Shown: positions 11,228 to 21,489 of the stretch, in pieces | Layout of the letters: every line of letters starts with the position of its first letter | Position numbering within the stretch: the first letter of the stretch is position 1 | Source: Daphnia carinata | Taxonomy: Eukaryota > Arthropoda > Branchiopoda > Diplostraca > Daphniidae | Assembly: GCF_022539665.2 (NCBI RefSeq) | Contig: NC_081331.1 | Coordinates: forward strand, 10,075,534 to 10,139,533 | Direction: 5' to 3' | Length of the DNA stretch: 64,000 bases | Translations under genes and position numbers: made by a program | The notes under the pieces: model-generated | Told to the model about the DNA's origin: nothing | Database searches by the model: none | The model's input: only the letters and a program-made list of their open reading frames with translations

Positions 11228-12199
11228 ATGAAAATGGAAGAATTTGGAGAGATTCCGGTTGAAGTTCAATTAAATATTGATTCACCTGCTATAACTGATG
11301 AACCTGACAATACTGAACAACCGAGTGATATTAAATCGTCGTTTCAACCAGCCAGAAAACAAAGACGAAGCAGGAGGAGCAAACCGTCGCAGAAATCAGA
11401 ATTAGTTAAAATGGAATGCAACTTGTGCTCATTTGAAACGATAGAAGGTCGCGGTGCCTTACAGATTCATTATCTCGATGATCATTCCAAAGAAGACCTG
11501 GCTTCTACATTGATATCCATTACCTATCCAGATGCACTAGAAGATAGTGCCAATGAATCACCAGATTCCGGACTCAGGAGTAGTGCTACAAAGAGGAGTG
11601 CCTCCCTTCATGCCTGTCCAGTATGTCAAAAGAACATAGCAGGAAAGAACAATTTAGAAAAACATTTGATAAGACACAGTTCTCAAAAACCCTTTAAATG
11701 TGATGAATGCAAAAAGATGTTTAGCGCCAAAAGAGACCTTCAACTCCATGAAATGAGACATCATTCAAAAGAAAGGCCTCATGTCTGTCCTACTTGCAAC
11801 AAAGGTACTGCATTGTTCAGCATTAGATCTAATAATCCCCCATTAAACATATACTGTTTTCAGGTTTTGTTGACAAGGCATATTTAAAAAAGCACATGAC
11901 CTTCCATGATCAGTCAAAGTTCTATGTTTGTGAAACATGTGGAAAATCATTTAACAATGTATTGGGGTTACAGAAGCACTGCAAAACTCACAGGTATGGC
12001 ACTGGAACTCTTTATAAGGCTATATTATGTTGTAAGAAACTATACTATATATATATTTCTTTTAAGTCAAGAGAGGCCTTACATGTGTGAGAAATGCTCC
12101 AAATGCTTTCGGGTCAAGTATGATCTGACTGTCCACAAAAGAAATGTACACAAGGAGGCTCAAATTCAACAAAATGAACCAGATTCATCAACAGTATAG
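11228..12199 (+). CDS. Six-finger C2H2 zinc-finger protein
   Basis: Three exons, 11228-11804, 11864-11993 and 12067-12199, give 279 aa with consistent phases. The start chosen is ATG at 11228 (MKMEEFGEIPVEVQL); the upstream frame is open but has no earlier ATG in it. Residues about 45-60 are a basic stretch (RKQRRSRRSKPSQK), a likely nuclear signal. Fingers follow: an atypical first (CNLC...IHYLDDH), then CPVC...HLIRH, CDEC...HEMRHH, CPTC...HMTFH, CETC...HCKTH and CEKC...HKRNVH. TGEKP-type linkers are replaced by variants such as SQKP, KERP and QERP. DNA binding and transcriptional control are inferred from the family; no named orthologue is recognised. Its 3' coding end overlaps the folliculin stop region. 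Confidence 0.85.
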
Positions 12200-13766
12200 A
12201 CTCCAATGATGAAGAATGTCAAGGTCTCCTGAGTCATATCCAAAAGACTGAAAAAACTGAAGCACTTTCTGTTGATCAATGTTCTTTAACTCTTGCATTT
12301 TTTTGGCTGCAACAAGCAATTGTTCGCGTATGTTTGTTATTTGCTTATGTATGAAAGAAGGCGAGACGTCCTCGGCCAACAAAATGTTCTCCAAACGAGT
12401 TACAATACAAGATGCTATTGAAGGAAAAAAAATCAAATACATATTTTTTTAAATTCATATATCGCATAAAACCGTCCTACCTTTATCGCTCTCCTCGCAG
12501 CTGTTAAGTATGCAGGTGATTTTTCGACCTCCATTAGAAATCAAGAGACAAGGCTGAGTTGTGGTCTGTAGTGTATGCTGTGAAATAATGAAGCTCTTGG
12601 TAGTTTGCACGGGGACTAGGTATTGGAGGGCATTAAAACAACTTTCTTTAAAGTACAGTTCATCTGAAGATATGGATGTACATCCCCCCTATAATGAACA
12701 CTATGAATAGAATATCACATGTATGATTGTGTTCCGTTGCTTTACCTTTAAAATATGCTTGGCGAAGGCCTTGAAATGAGGTCCGATTTCCTGGCAGATT
12801 CTGACCAATGCTGCAATGCTGCTTTCTATCGTATTGGTCGCGGGTACAGTGACTTTTGATTTAACCTTTGTACAAGCATAATTTTAAAAGTAAGATTTTT
12901 GATTCAACAACGTTACACTATCGTACTAGATGTTGGGAACAATTGGCGAGCAGCAGTAACCGTGAGAATTGAATGTGTAACTTGAGCAAAATCGCTGGAT
13001 TTCCTAAGATATCTTGCAATGATCTTGCTGCCCCAACATTAGCTATGTGGAAATTACTTCTCAGCATTCTGTGTGAGCATTGTTCTTCTTCTCTCTTGTA
13101 AACTTCAGCTGCCATTTGCTGAAGGTCTTCTATGATACCTTTCATCTCAGGCACAAGGGTGTTCCACATTTTCAATAAGACAGTGCTTTCAGAGGCTAAA
13201 GCAATGACACTAAACCATCTTTGAAATCCTCTTGCTGAAGAGTCTTTGAGGAAGAAAGTGTGAGAAATGACATGGATTTCTATGCCTGAATCACTGAAAA
13301 AGATTGGCTCTTCCTTGGAAGGGCTCACCTGGATATTCATTGAAGTGAACACTTTCATTAACAAATTGAATTTATGATAGAGGCAAAATGAGGCATACCT
13401 CAGAGCTTAAACTTCGAAAACATGCTTGCTGCAGCTTATTTTTTACAATTTCAGAGGTGTACCTGTTTGAGCTTACCATACATTTACCACTTGTTGGTTC
13501 TTTGCTAGTAAATCCTGGATGTTCATTTCCAAATGGATTGCACGCCTATAATAAGAAAAGAGAAATGCTACCAACATATGTAGATGGTTATGCTTTGGTA
13601 TACTGAGCACCCCGCAATTAACAGATGTTGATGACGATGAAAGTTTGTTAGCAGGACTTTCAGACTCGGTTCCCAGTCGGGTGTGAAAAATTACATTTGG
13701 TCCGTGATGTTCGCAAAAATGACAGATGGCTATCACACATTGACTCGTATACTGGCTCACTTCCAT
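12188..13766 (-). CDS. FLCN: Folliculin
   Basis: Folliculin is a longin/DENN-type protein that, with FNIP, acts as GTPase-activating protein for RagC/D at the lysosome and links nutrient state to mTORC1 and TFEB/TFE3. Six exons: 13766-13611, 13545-13399, 13328-12927, 12865-12746, 12688-12481 and 12414-12188, giving 419 aa. Family signatures are IAICHFCEHHGPNVIFHT at the N-terminus, a CGAC cysteine pair across the first junction, KEEPIFFSDSG, and HTFFLKDSSARGFQRWFSV in the longin domain. The C-terminal exon (ending DILHHWSLYC) matches the end of the DENN domain weakly. It is shorter than human (579 aa), mainly because the acidic linker between longin and DENN is absent. The first donor (GGG|GTGCTC) is weak but preserves the CxxC. 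The stop overlaps the convergent zinc-finger gene. Confidence 0.9.
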
Positions 13767-16365
13767 AGTTAGAATCTACTACTGAAGCATACCATGGAAA
13801 AGGTTAACAACACCAAAAATACACCAAAAATACACCAAAAAACACCAAAAAAATACACCACAAATACACCAAAAAACACAAAAAAAAAACACACCAAAAA
13901 CACCCCAACAACAAATGCAGACGAACTATTTTGGGTACCCTTCCTTTGTTGCCATATTGATAGTAATTAATTTGTCACTGAGGTAAAATTGTAAATTTAT
14001 TTTGGAAAAGTAAAGCAAAGTCATTGAGGAGATTCTCTCTATGACTCTGGTAAAATGCCAGTAGTAGCTGGCATTAGTAACTATCATGTTTAAAACATTG
14101 ATTTATTGTTTTTTGTCAAACGGATAAAACCTAACACGCTGCGCAACAGCAATTCGCTGGTGTCCTAACAGATTGTGGATATCGTGATTTTTCACAAAAC
14201 AGTTCAAAATACGGAATACAATATTATATAAATAAGTAATTACTAGTTGATCATCGCACATGTGGCTTTTGTGCTTGAAGCGACATTCTACGAAAAAAAC
14301 GCACAATAACATATATAGTATAATCACTAAAAGCAGGTTATAAATAAACAACACGTATTTTTATCTTTCGCGATCAAATGTTTTCAGTGTTCTTTTGGCA
14401 CGGCTGACAATTGTTTGATTATATATGATATCAGAATCTATTAGTTATAAAGCCTATCACGTACTGTCATCTATTTATAATTCCCTGACGTACAATGGGA
14501 CACGGAAACGCAGACATAGAAGAATAGTCTCTTTATTCTTTACTCTACTCCGGTAGGAAGATTACAGCGATTTTCAATCGGAACACGACTTTAGGTACGG
14601 ATCGCGACTCCTCTGTTTTTGATTAGTATTGGTTATACTACGTTTATGTTTGCATTGGTAGTATTACTAATACTACACATATACATTTTTTCAATCGGTT
14701 TTATAGCAATAATTACCTATAACTTTTAATTTTGAAGCTCAAATAAAAAGCAATTTCACTGAGCTGTCATTGACCTATTTCATGTAACGGCCTACTCCTG
14801 GCCAACTCTCTTTGGGCAAGGCAATAATTGTTTGACCGACAATCAAATGTACTTCACATCCCAATTTGCCGAACCAGCTAATACAAAAATTCCCTTGGTG
14901 AAAGAACTTTGTCTTGCCGTGCACGTATGTGAGTTGCGTAGGAAGATTATTTTAGGCGATAATATAGCTTCATGGCCCCCTTTTCCGGTTCGCTGTCTAT
15001 CCATTACTGTATTATGTCAATATGTCATCTATCGGCCGACTTGGATGTGATGACAAGAATCGACGTGCTGACAAGTGGTGCATGGGCGCTCATCAGCCTG
15101 TTGACTACTCACGTCTCCTCTTTATCAAATTACATTCGACGAACAATTTGGACGTCCACCCCTAATACACTTCGCTAATTTCATTTAGACCGCTTCAAGT
15201 TACAATTATTTTACTAATAAGGGAGAGTTTAGGCAAAACGATGAAGTTAGATATTATTAATAGAACGTACCTTCAATATCTTGTATCTATGGGAGGCATA
15301 AGGCTTTCAAAGGGAAAATATGGCAAAAGGCAACAGCAGATATTTTTATAATTCATATCGTGTCGTGTAATTATGCTGAGGCGATTGATCAAGATGCAAG
15401 TCTACGTCAGCACCTATAATAGGCCAAGTTAGATTATGTTTCACGTGCATTGTATATGTAAGGACCTGTATGAGCCGACACAAGAGGAAAGCCCAATATT
15501 AAGCCGAAGAAATGGATGGCTTCTTTTGATTGGAGGCTCTGGTACCATTTTGCTCCAAGCTGCCTTGTATTACCATCGTTTTATCTTCATCCACTAATGA
15601 CCAATTGGGTTCACTTGGATTAGTACATTACACGGTGCTCAGCCACCGACTTTTACAAGAGTAACACAGAGTGTCCCGAAGGGCTACGAACGGTGCTCAT
15701 CCAATCTAGATTTGAATTAGGTTGTGTGATTACTAGTCTCGACAAGTATTTTTTTTAAAGGCCAATTACCCCAATTATCTTGCAATATAGTCTGATGAGG
15801 AGCATTAATCTTCAAATGACTCCACAACGCATTGATACAATACCAAACGTAACTACCGATGTAAACTAAAAAAGGACAATAAAAGCATTCAACGTCAAAC
15901 TTTAATGATAACCCACGCAGACACTATGTGGCAATGAGTGTCTTGAGACGTATCGTCCCATGGCGAGGTTACCGTCCAATCCAGGGAGCGTGACACCATA
16001 TATACTTTATGCTGCATTCCCAAACTCCCACCCACCTTGTTTCTAGTCGGAGAGAGGAACAAGAGCTAGAGAAAATTGTTTTGTGTTGTTCCTTGATGCT
16101 GCACTGACTACCAAAGGACTGTAAGGCAGTGTCAAGTAACATGAGGTACGAAAAAAAATAAATAAAAAACTAGAGAACGTGGAGGAACGAATGTCAGAAA
16201 AAAAAAAAAAAAAGATGGGAGAGATGGTGTCTCGGAGGATTTCAGGATCAGCCAGTCCTCCGATGACGTCCGATGCGCAGCTAACGGCCGCCGTCGTACC
16301 AAACCAGCCTATATTCTGCTTGCAGACAATGCAACAGCCAAGCACAAAGTACCCGATCGTCAGGG
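13767..16365. other. Intergenic, no gene seen
   Basis: This holds an imperfect tandem repeat of ACACCAAAAA-type units at about 13806-13905 and otherwise AT-rich sequence with short, unrelated open frames. The last few hundred bases should include upstream control of the sulfakinin gene. I see nothing else that can be supported. Confidence 0.6.
13806..13905. repeat. ACACCAAAAA minisatellite
   Basis: About ten imperfect units of ACACCAAAAA(T) in tandem, with unit length varying by a few A residues. It begins about 40 bp upstream of the folliculin start codon, so it could lie in its 5' UTR or promoter. Confidence 0.85.
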
Positions 16366-16400
16366 TATAAAAAGGGGACGGCATCATCCAATCTAGCAGT
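16366..16400 (+). promoter_or_regulatory. TATA box and initiator of the sulfakinin gene
   Basis: TATAAAAA at 16366-16373 is followed about 32 bp later by an initiator-like GCAGTCAT (A at 16398). This spacing is right for a focused arthropod promoter, typical of tissue-specific neuropeptide genes. A 5' UTR exon would run from about 16398 to 16504 (donor CAG|GTATGT), with the coding exon entered at the acceptor before 16578. Confidence 0.8.
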
Positions 16401-16578
16401 CATCTCCTCTTGTGTGACGAGACGATCTGTGAACAAACTCTTCAATCAAGCTAGTACACTCCTGACCGCCTGTGGAGTTCTAAAAAAAAAGACATCCATA
16501 TCAGGTATGTTTTCTATCAAATAAGCTACGGCTACGAAAAAAAAAGGCAAGTTCACTTAATTTGTCATCATCTTCAGT

Positions 16579-17352
16579 ATGAAATTGGCTATGTTGGCGA
16601 CGATGTTAGCAGCGGCTCTCGTGCTTGGAGTGGAGCAGGCCGCTGCGGCTCCAGCCGATTCTTCATTAGCAACGAGTCGCCGTCTTTTGCATTCGTCGAA
16701 TCCGACCTCGCACACCAAATCAATGGATTCATGGCTGCGTTGGCTTCTATTTCATGCCCGAATTGGAGAAAAGGTAGGTCATCACTTATTTAAAAAATTG
16801 GGGGAGGAAGGAATAGTTTAGAAGCAGCTAACCTTGATAGAAAATGGAGGTAATCTCCATTTACTTTAGTAGTTTGGTTACTTAACTAAGCTACTAAGGT
16901 TTTCAGCGAGACTGAATGGGTTGTCTCTAGAAATTTACTCTGTATGCAATTATAGCCCCTTTCTGTGCTAACAATTAGATACCACTGTGCAGGTGGTAGA
17001 GGTCCAATCTGTTCACAATGAACATTTTTTGTTTGATTAAATTTGTCTCTAAAAGGAGAAAACCAAGAATGCTGTACCTATGGCCAATTCTTTCCAGTTG
17101 GCGAGAACTCAAGTCGACCTCAGCAATCCCAAACAACAAAAACTACCGATCAGCATCCAGGGCAATAACAGCAACGACGATGATGACGCGACAGCATTGG
17201 GAGATGAAGACTTCGCAGACGAAGAAGTCCAACTTCTTTTACCGGAAGGGCGTCAAGCGGCCATGAAGCGGCAGCCGGACGACTATGGTCACATGCGCTA
17301 CGGTAAACGGGACTTTGACGACTACGGCCACATGCGATTTGGACGTCGTTGA
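16579..17352 (+). CDS. Sulfakinin (cholecystokinin/gastrin-like) prepropeptide
   Basis: Two coding exons, 16579-16773 and 17056-17352, give a 163-aa secreted precursor. Residues 1-24 are a signal peptide (MKLAMLATMLAAALVLGVEQ then AAAA). The C-terminus carries two sulfakinins set off by dibasic sites: KR-QPDDYGHMRY-GKR (17272-17310) and DFDDYGHMRF-GRR-stop (17311-17352). The Gly supplies the C-terminal amide, the Tyr in DDYGHMR is the usual sulfation site, and the N-terminal Gln of peptide 1 could become pyroglutamate. Arthropod sulfakinins act as satiety and gut or muscle signals through CCK-type receptors. An acidic spacer (DDDDATALGDEDFADEE) precedes the peptides. Peptide 1 ends RYamide, unusual for a family defined by RFamide. 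The second-exon acceptor (CTAAAAG|GAG) has a weak pyrimidine tract. Confidence 0.93.
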
Positions 17353-18931
17353 AAAAACACACAAAAAAAAATTAAATAAGACAAACGAAAAAGAGTTACC
17401 CACGCGTCAGATACAGCACAGCGTTCGCTTCCGTGTTAATTTGTTGTCTTCCCCAAACTTTAGTTATCGGCAGTACTGCGCTTAACCGCTACCAGAAAGA
17501 AACTCGTTTTTGTCAATATCTCCGAATTATTGTGGTCTTTTATGGCCTGCTGTTACCCGTCTTCTCCTTGAATCATAATGTTTTCATACGTATTTCCTCT
17601 TCGATGTCGGCTAGAGCCAATTCAGCCGCATACATAAATACGTATTCACCGATGTATTTCAATTATGTATGACTCGGGCCTGCATCTTAAAACCAGCACA
17701 CAAACGACCATGAAACGCTTTCCGTGATGTTGCTAATTCAAAGTTATGGTGAATATATCGAGTTAAATACCAAGTATATCTTGAAGGATGAATACCTATT
17801 CTGGCCAACTGGATTACACACTTTGCCGTCCTTCAGTTTATCATTTATTCTATGCTGAGACGTTTGCGACTACGTCCGAAACTCAGACAAACGCAAATTG
17901 CTTTCCAAGTTTCACATAGACCATGCCCGCCTAATGAATTTTGAAACAAACATTAATGAATCTAGTACTGGCAAGAAAACCGGTTATTAAATGATCGATA
18001 ACGATCCAAACACAGAGTATCTAAGAACATTCGCGTTGAATACTCAAGGGGATAAATTACAGAGAATTAAAAAAGCTACAAACACTCTTAGGATATGACG
18101 TCGACTGCTGACGAAAACATGGTTTCTCCAAAAATCTTGACTTGTATTATGGAATTATAGCTACAAATTTCACATACTAGAGGGTCATGTTAGAAACAAA
18201 TAGAATGTCACTTACTGTACCCCAATTTTTCTCTTCGATGCTACTTCACTTTCTGTCAACTCATTCAGCCATTCAACATAGATTGGTAGATTCATCTAGC
18301 TTTCACAAAACAAATTGACATGCCAATGGGTAACGACAATATTGGTAACTTAGCAAAATTTTAAGTGGTACAGGAGTGACAAGGGCAAGCTTTCGGTGTC
18401 CTCTTCCCAGCAGAAGACACTATGTACACGTATAGTAGCGTAATCGATACGGCACTTGCAACATGGACTCGTGAATGGCACTCGACGTGATCAGGGTTGG
18501 AATCGTTTCGTAGGCTCTTCTTTTTTACAGTAACATCAGACCCAGAATCCATTCCCAAAGCGACACCTGAGCAAGGAAGCTACCGTACTTCCTTTGCTAT
18601 CCCGAATAGAAAGCTTTTCGTTGTCGGCAGATTGCTGATAGCAGTTCATGTAATTTCTTCTAAATAAAGGCCATCGAAGTGGATAAAGAAAAGAGACAGA
18701 TCCCGGAACAGCAGTGCAGCATCTCCTTTGCGTGGGAAGCGTGAGCATCAAAACAGCTTTGAATCAAAGGGCTGAAGCTAGTTCCATTCGAAAGACTTAG
18801 CAACAACTTTTGGACAACGTACCATGACTGGCTTTCGAGCATTTATTTTCATTTTTTTACTCGTGAGTTAATATTTCAGCGTCGATAGTAATAAAAAATA
18901 GCTGAGTTTGACACATACTTTAGTTTAGCTC
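17353..18931. other. Intergenic and 3' UTR, no gene seen
   Basis: The first part should be the sulfakinin 3' UTR. From about 17700 to 18930 there are only short, unrelated open frames in both strands and no splice-linked coding signal or RNA gene that I can support. Confidence 0.55.
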
Positions 18932-18937
18932 TTTATT
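18932..18937 (-). terminator. Polyadenylation signal of the COX7B-like gene
   Basis: AATAAA on the minus strand (TTTATT on plus), 72 bp beyond the stop codon of the small gene ending at 19010. Position and motif fit a cleavage signal. Confidence 0.6.
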
Positions 18938-19009
18938 TCAGACACTGAGGAACAACTTTTTTCTACGTAGTATTATAGTCATTTACAGGGAGACTTCGAC
19001 TGGCTTGGT

Positions 19010-19832
19010 TTACTTCTTGTTCTTAAGTTCAGGACCCCAGTTTAGATAGAATGCACCAGTTTGAACACCCTGTAAGAAAAGACAGATTAATGACCTCTAA
19101 TTCTACCATAAGCCCAGTATGTCTATATAACTGCATGTCACTTGTCTGCTTACAGGTGACTCACATTTTTTAATAGCTAAAATTTTGTTTAGTATTTCAC
19201 AACTTTAATTTCAATAAATATATAAATACAATAGTAGTACTACTTAGATTTGGTGTTTTCAAATGTTCTTGAAAAATTAGCAAATACAAGGACCTCTAAT
19301 GGATATGACATGCTTTAACAGATGTTGATAAGAATTATGAGCTGGCTTAGCTAATGTGTGTGCATCTTGCAAAGCACTACCATTGTAGCTTCAAAATTTA
19401 TTCCTCATATAGTAAAGTAAGAATTTAAAATTATAAATAAATAGCTTACAGCCAAAATTGTGGCAAAGGCAAGTGCTACTCCAGCTGCTAAATGTAAATT
19501 GTAGGCTCGTTGCTTTGCAGCATAATGCTCAGCCCATGGTCCACTAGGTACTGGCATCTCATTTAAAGTTGCTGTTTTAATCGATGAAACATATGAGCCA
19601 TTACGGGTTTGCTGCGTCGTCAATCGGCCTAAAAATATATTCATTCACACAAAGTAATGGGTTTAACATTGCTTTCATAGAAAACCATAGTAAGGTGAAC
19701 AATGCAGTAAAAGCTCACTAAATGCACTCTACATTTCCAGACATATACTTCTTTAAAATTTAATAATAATATATATAAATAATATAATATCTTCTTACCG
19801 GTTTGGGTGATAAGTTTGGCGAATTGGCGCAT
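19010..19832 (-). CDS. Small mitochondrial inner-membrane protein, cytochrome c oxidase subunit 7B-like
   Basis: Three exons, 19832-19799, 19628-19450 and 19069-19010, give 79 aa. The N-terminus (MRQFAKLITQTGRLTTQQ) is basic and free of acidic residues, as in a mitochondrial presequence. The core is GPWAEHYAAKQRAYNLHLAA, then a single hydrophobic helix (GVALAFATILAGVQTGAFYL) and a short polar tail NWGPELKNKK. Length, one helix and the Q-x-G...N-x-x-P ending resemble COX7B, a small nuclear-encoded subunit of complex IV. Identity per residue is low, so another small respiratory-chain subunit is possible. The gene is real on structure: short length, clean splice phases and a nearby AATAAA. Confidence 0.6.
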
Positions 19833-21489
19833 TTTTGGACAAGATAGTCGACCGAGAAAATCAAGTCACGTAGTGAAATCTAAGAATTCTTAGTCGCGAC
19901 TGCTGCTTCTTGGCAACGGGCCAAAAGATAACAATGTTGCCGGATCGACGATTTTTTTAATGCGCAGCTCTTGAAATTTTAGGATTTCATTTCTTTGAAC
20001 AGGTAAAGTGGTAAACATCCTGATATCTTGATAAGATCGAAGTACGCTTTTACTCGGTTGGCTATAATAATACATCTTTAATTACACATCTCTCTCTGTG
20101 TACTGTACGTACATAACAAATATATTTGAGTTAATAGGGAGTAGACATTAGAAATTACATATTACCCATGAAAAGAAAAACACCTAACTGCATATGGATT
20201 AGTTGCATCGATTTTGCGTCCTCAAAAATGTAACGAAACTGTATTTCAAGCAATTATCATGCAGCAACATGATGTGCTTACAGAACAATCGAAAAAAGTG
20301 CTTTTAACAGTTGCTTTCAAAATTTTATTCAGTTCCCAATACGCAGCAATTCAAAGCAGGTTTATGTCAACTGCACGTCATCCCTAACGAAACGGAATGG
20401 ATTGTTACGTCCGCGAGTTATTGCCAAACGAGTGATGTTCTGGAACCTACAGTTTGTTATAAATTGCCAACGGCTTATGTTTGGCACGAGAGTTCCCTCA
20501 TGGGATAACCGGAAGACTGAAAAAAAAGAAATTCTCGCTTTAAGAAAGTTCATTCGGTATTGTTACTTGAAAGAGCTTGTTCTCTCAACTTTCTGGAACG
20601 GTTCAAAGTCGCTGTCATTGTCACGACATTTCTTGATGATGAACCAACATGCAGTGACGTCAATGCAAACTAAACATCTATGTTTTGAAAAGTTATTCAC
20701 GAAAGACAACAACTAAAAGTGTCAATTCAAATCGCATGAAAAACCGTTTCTAGTTTCACACGAGCTGTCAGACTGAAACCGTAACATCTATTTTATGGTG
20801 TCATACATGTGTAATCTTTTCTCTATATATCAGGAAACTCTTGATAAAATTTGTACAAAACCATTTTCGTATTTAAGGGTGACCTAACCGTAAAAAGTTA
20901 ACGTAAACTATGAAATCTTTTATTGAATCCTGAAGAGGGGAATCGATCGATGATGCTTGTTATGAAGATCATATCATTTACCAGTAACTTTTGGAACTGA
21001 ACTCCCTTTTTTTTGTCAATAATGCTTTACAAAATCAGGACAAGAGAAAAGATAAGGTCAAACCTATTCGACATCTTTACAAATGAGAGGATCATTTAAA
21101 CAGAGATTGATCACAAAAGGAACACTTTTATTCAATTTCAAGTGTGTCACCAAATATGATTCTTTTTCAATAAAAAAAGATCTTTTTGGTTGTTAGTAAG
21201 AAAAGGTTTGTGTTGCTCGGGCCAACGAAAGAAACCGATTCAACGGTTCCACCCATTCGTCACGGGAGATGTGCAGGTGTTAGTCAAAATGGGTGTATGA
21301 TGTCTTACAAAGGACACGTTGCTACATGTACAGCTAAGAAACAAAAATTTCATCTTGTTTTTGCATTAGACGAAGCTGGCAGGGAAGTAGGAGAGTCTTC
21401 TGTGAACCGATAAGGAGGTGAGACAAGAGGAATAACATCTTTCTGTAGTCATTTCTAGGTAAACGAACAGAAAAGAAAAGTCCTGGTGA
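19833..21489. other. Intergenic, no gene seen
   Basis: About 1.6 kb with several open frames of 60-105 codons, including 20402-20716, that show no domain, no splice partner and no codon bias I can recognise. TTTATT at about 21126-21131 (AATAAA on minus) could be the Sfmbt polyadenylation signal. Confidence 0.5.

Noticed and set aside
20402-20716. 104-codon open frame as a transposase relic
   Set aside because: No motif, splice partner or terminal repeats; overlaps another open frame on the same strand, as expected by chance in AT-rich DNA.
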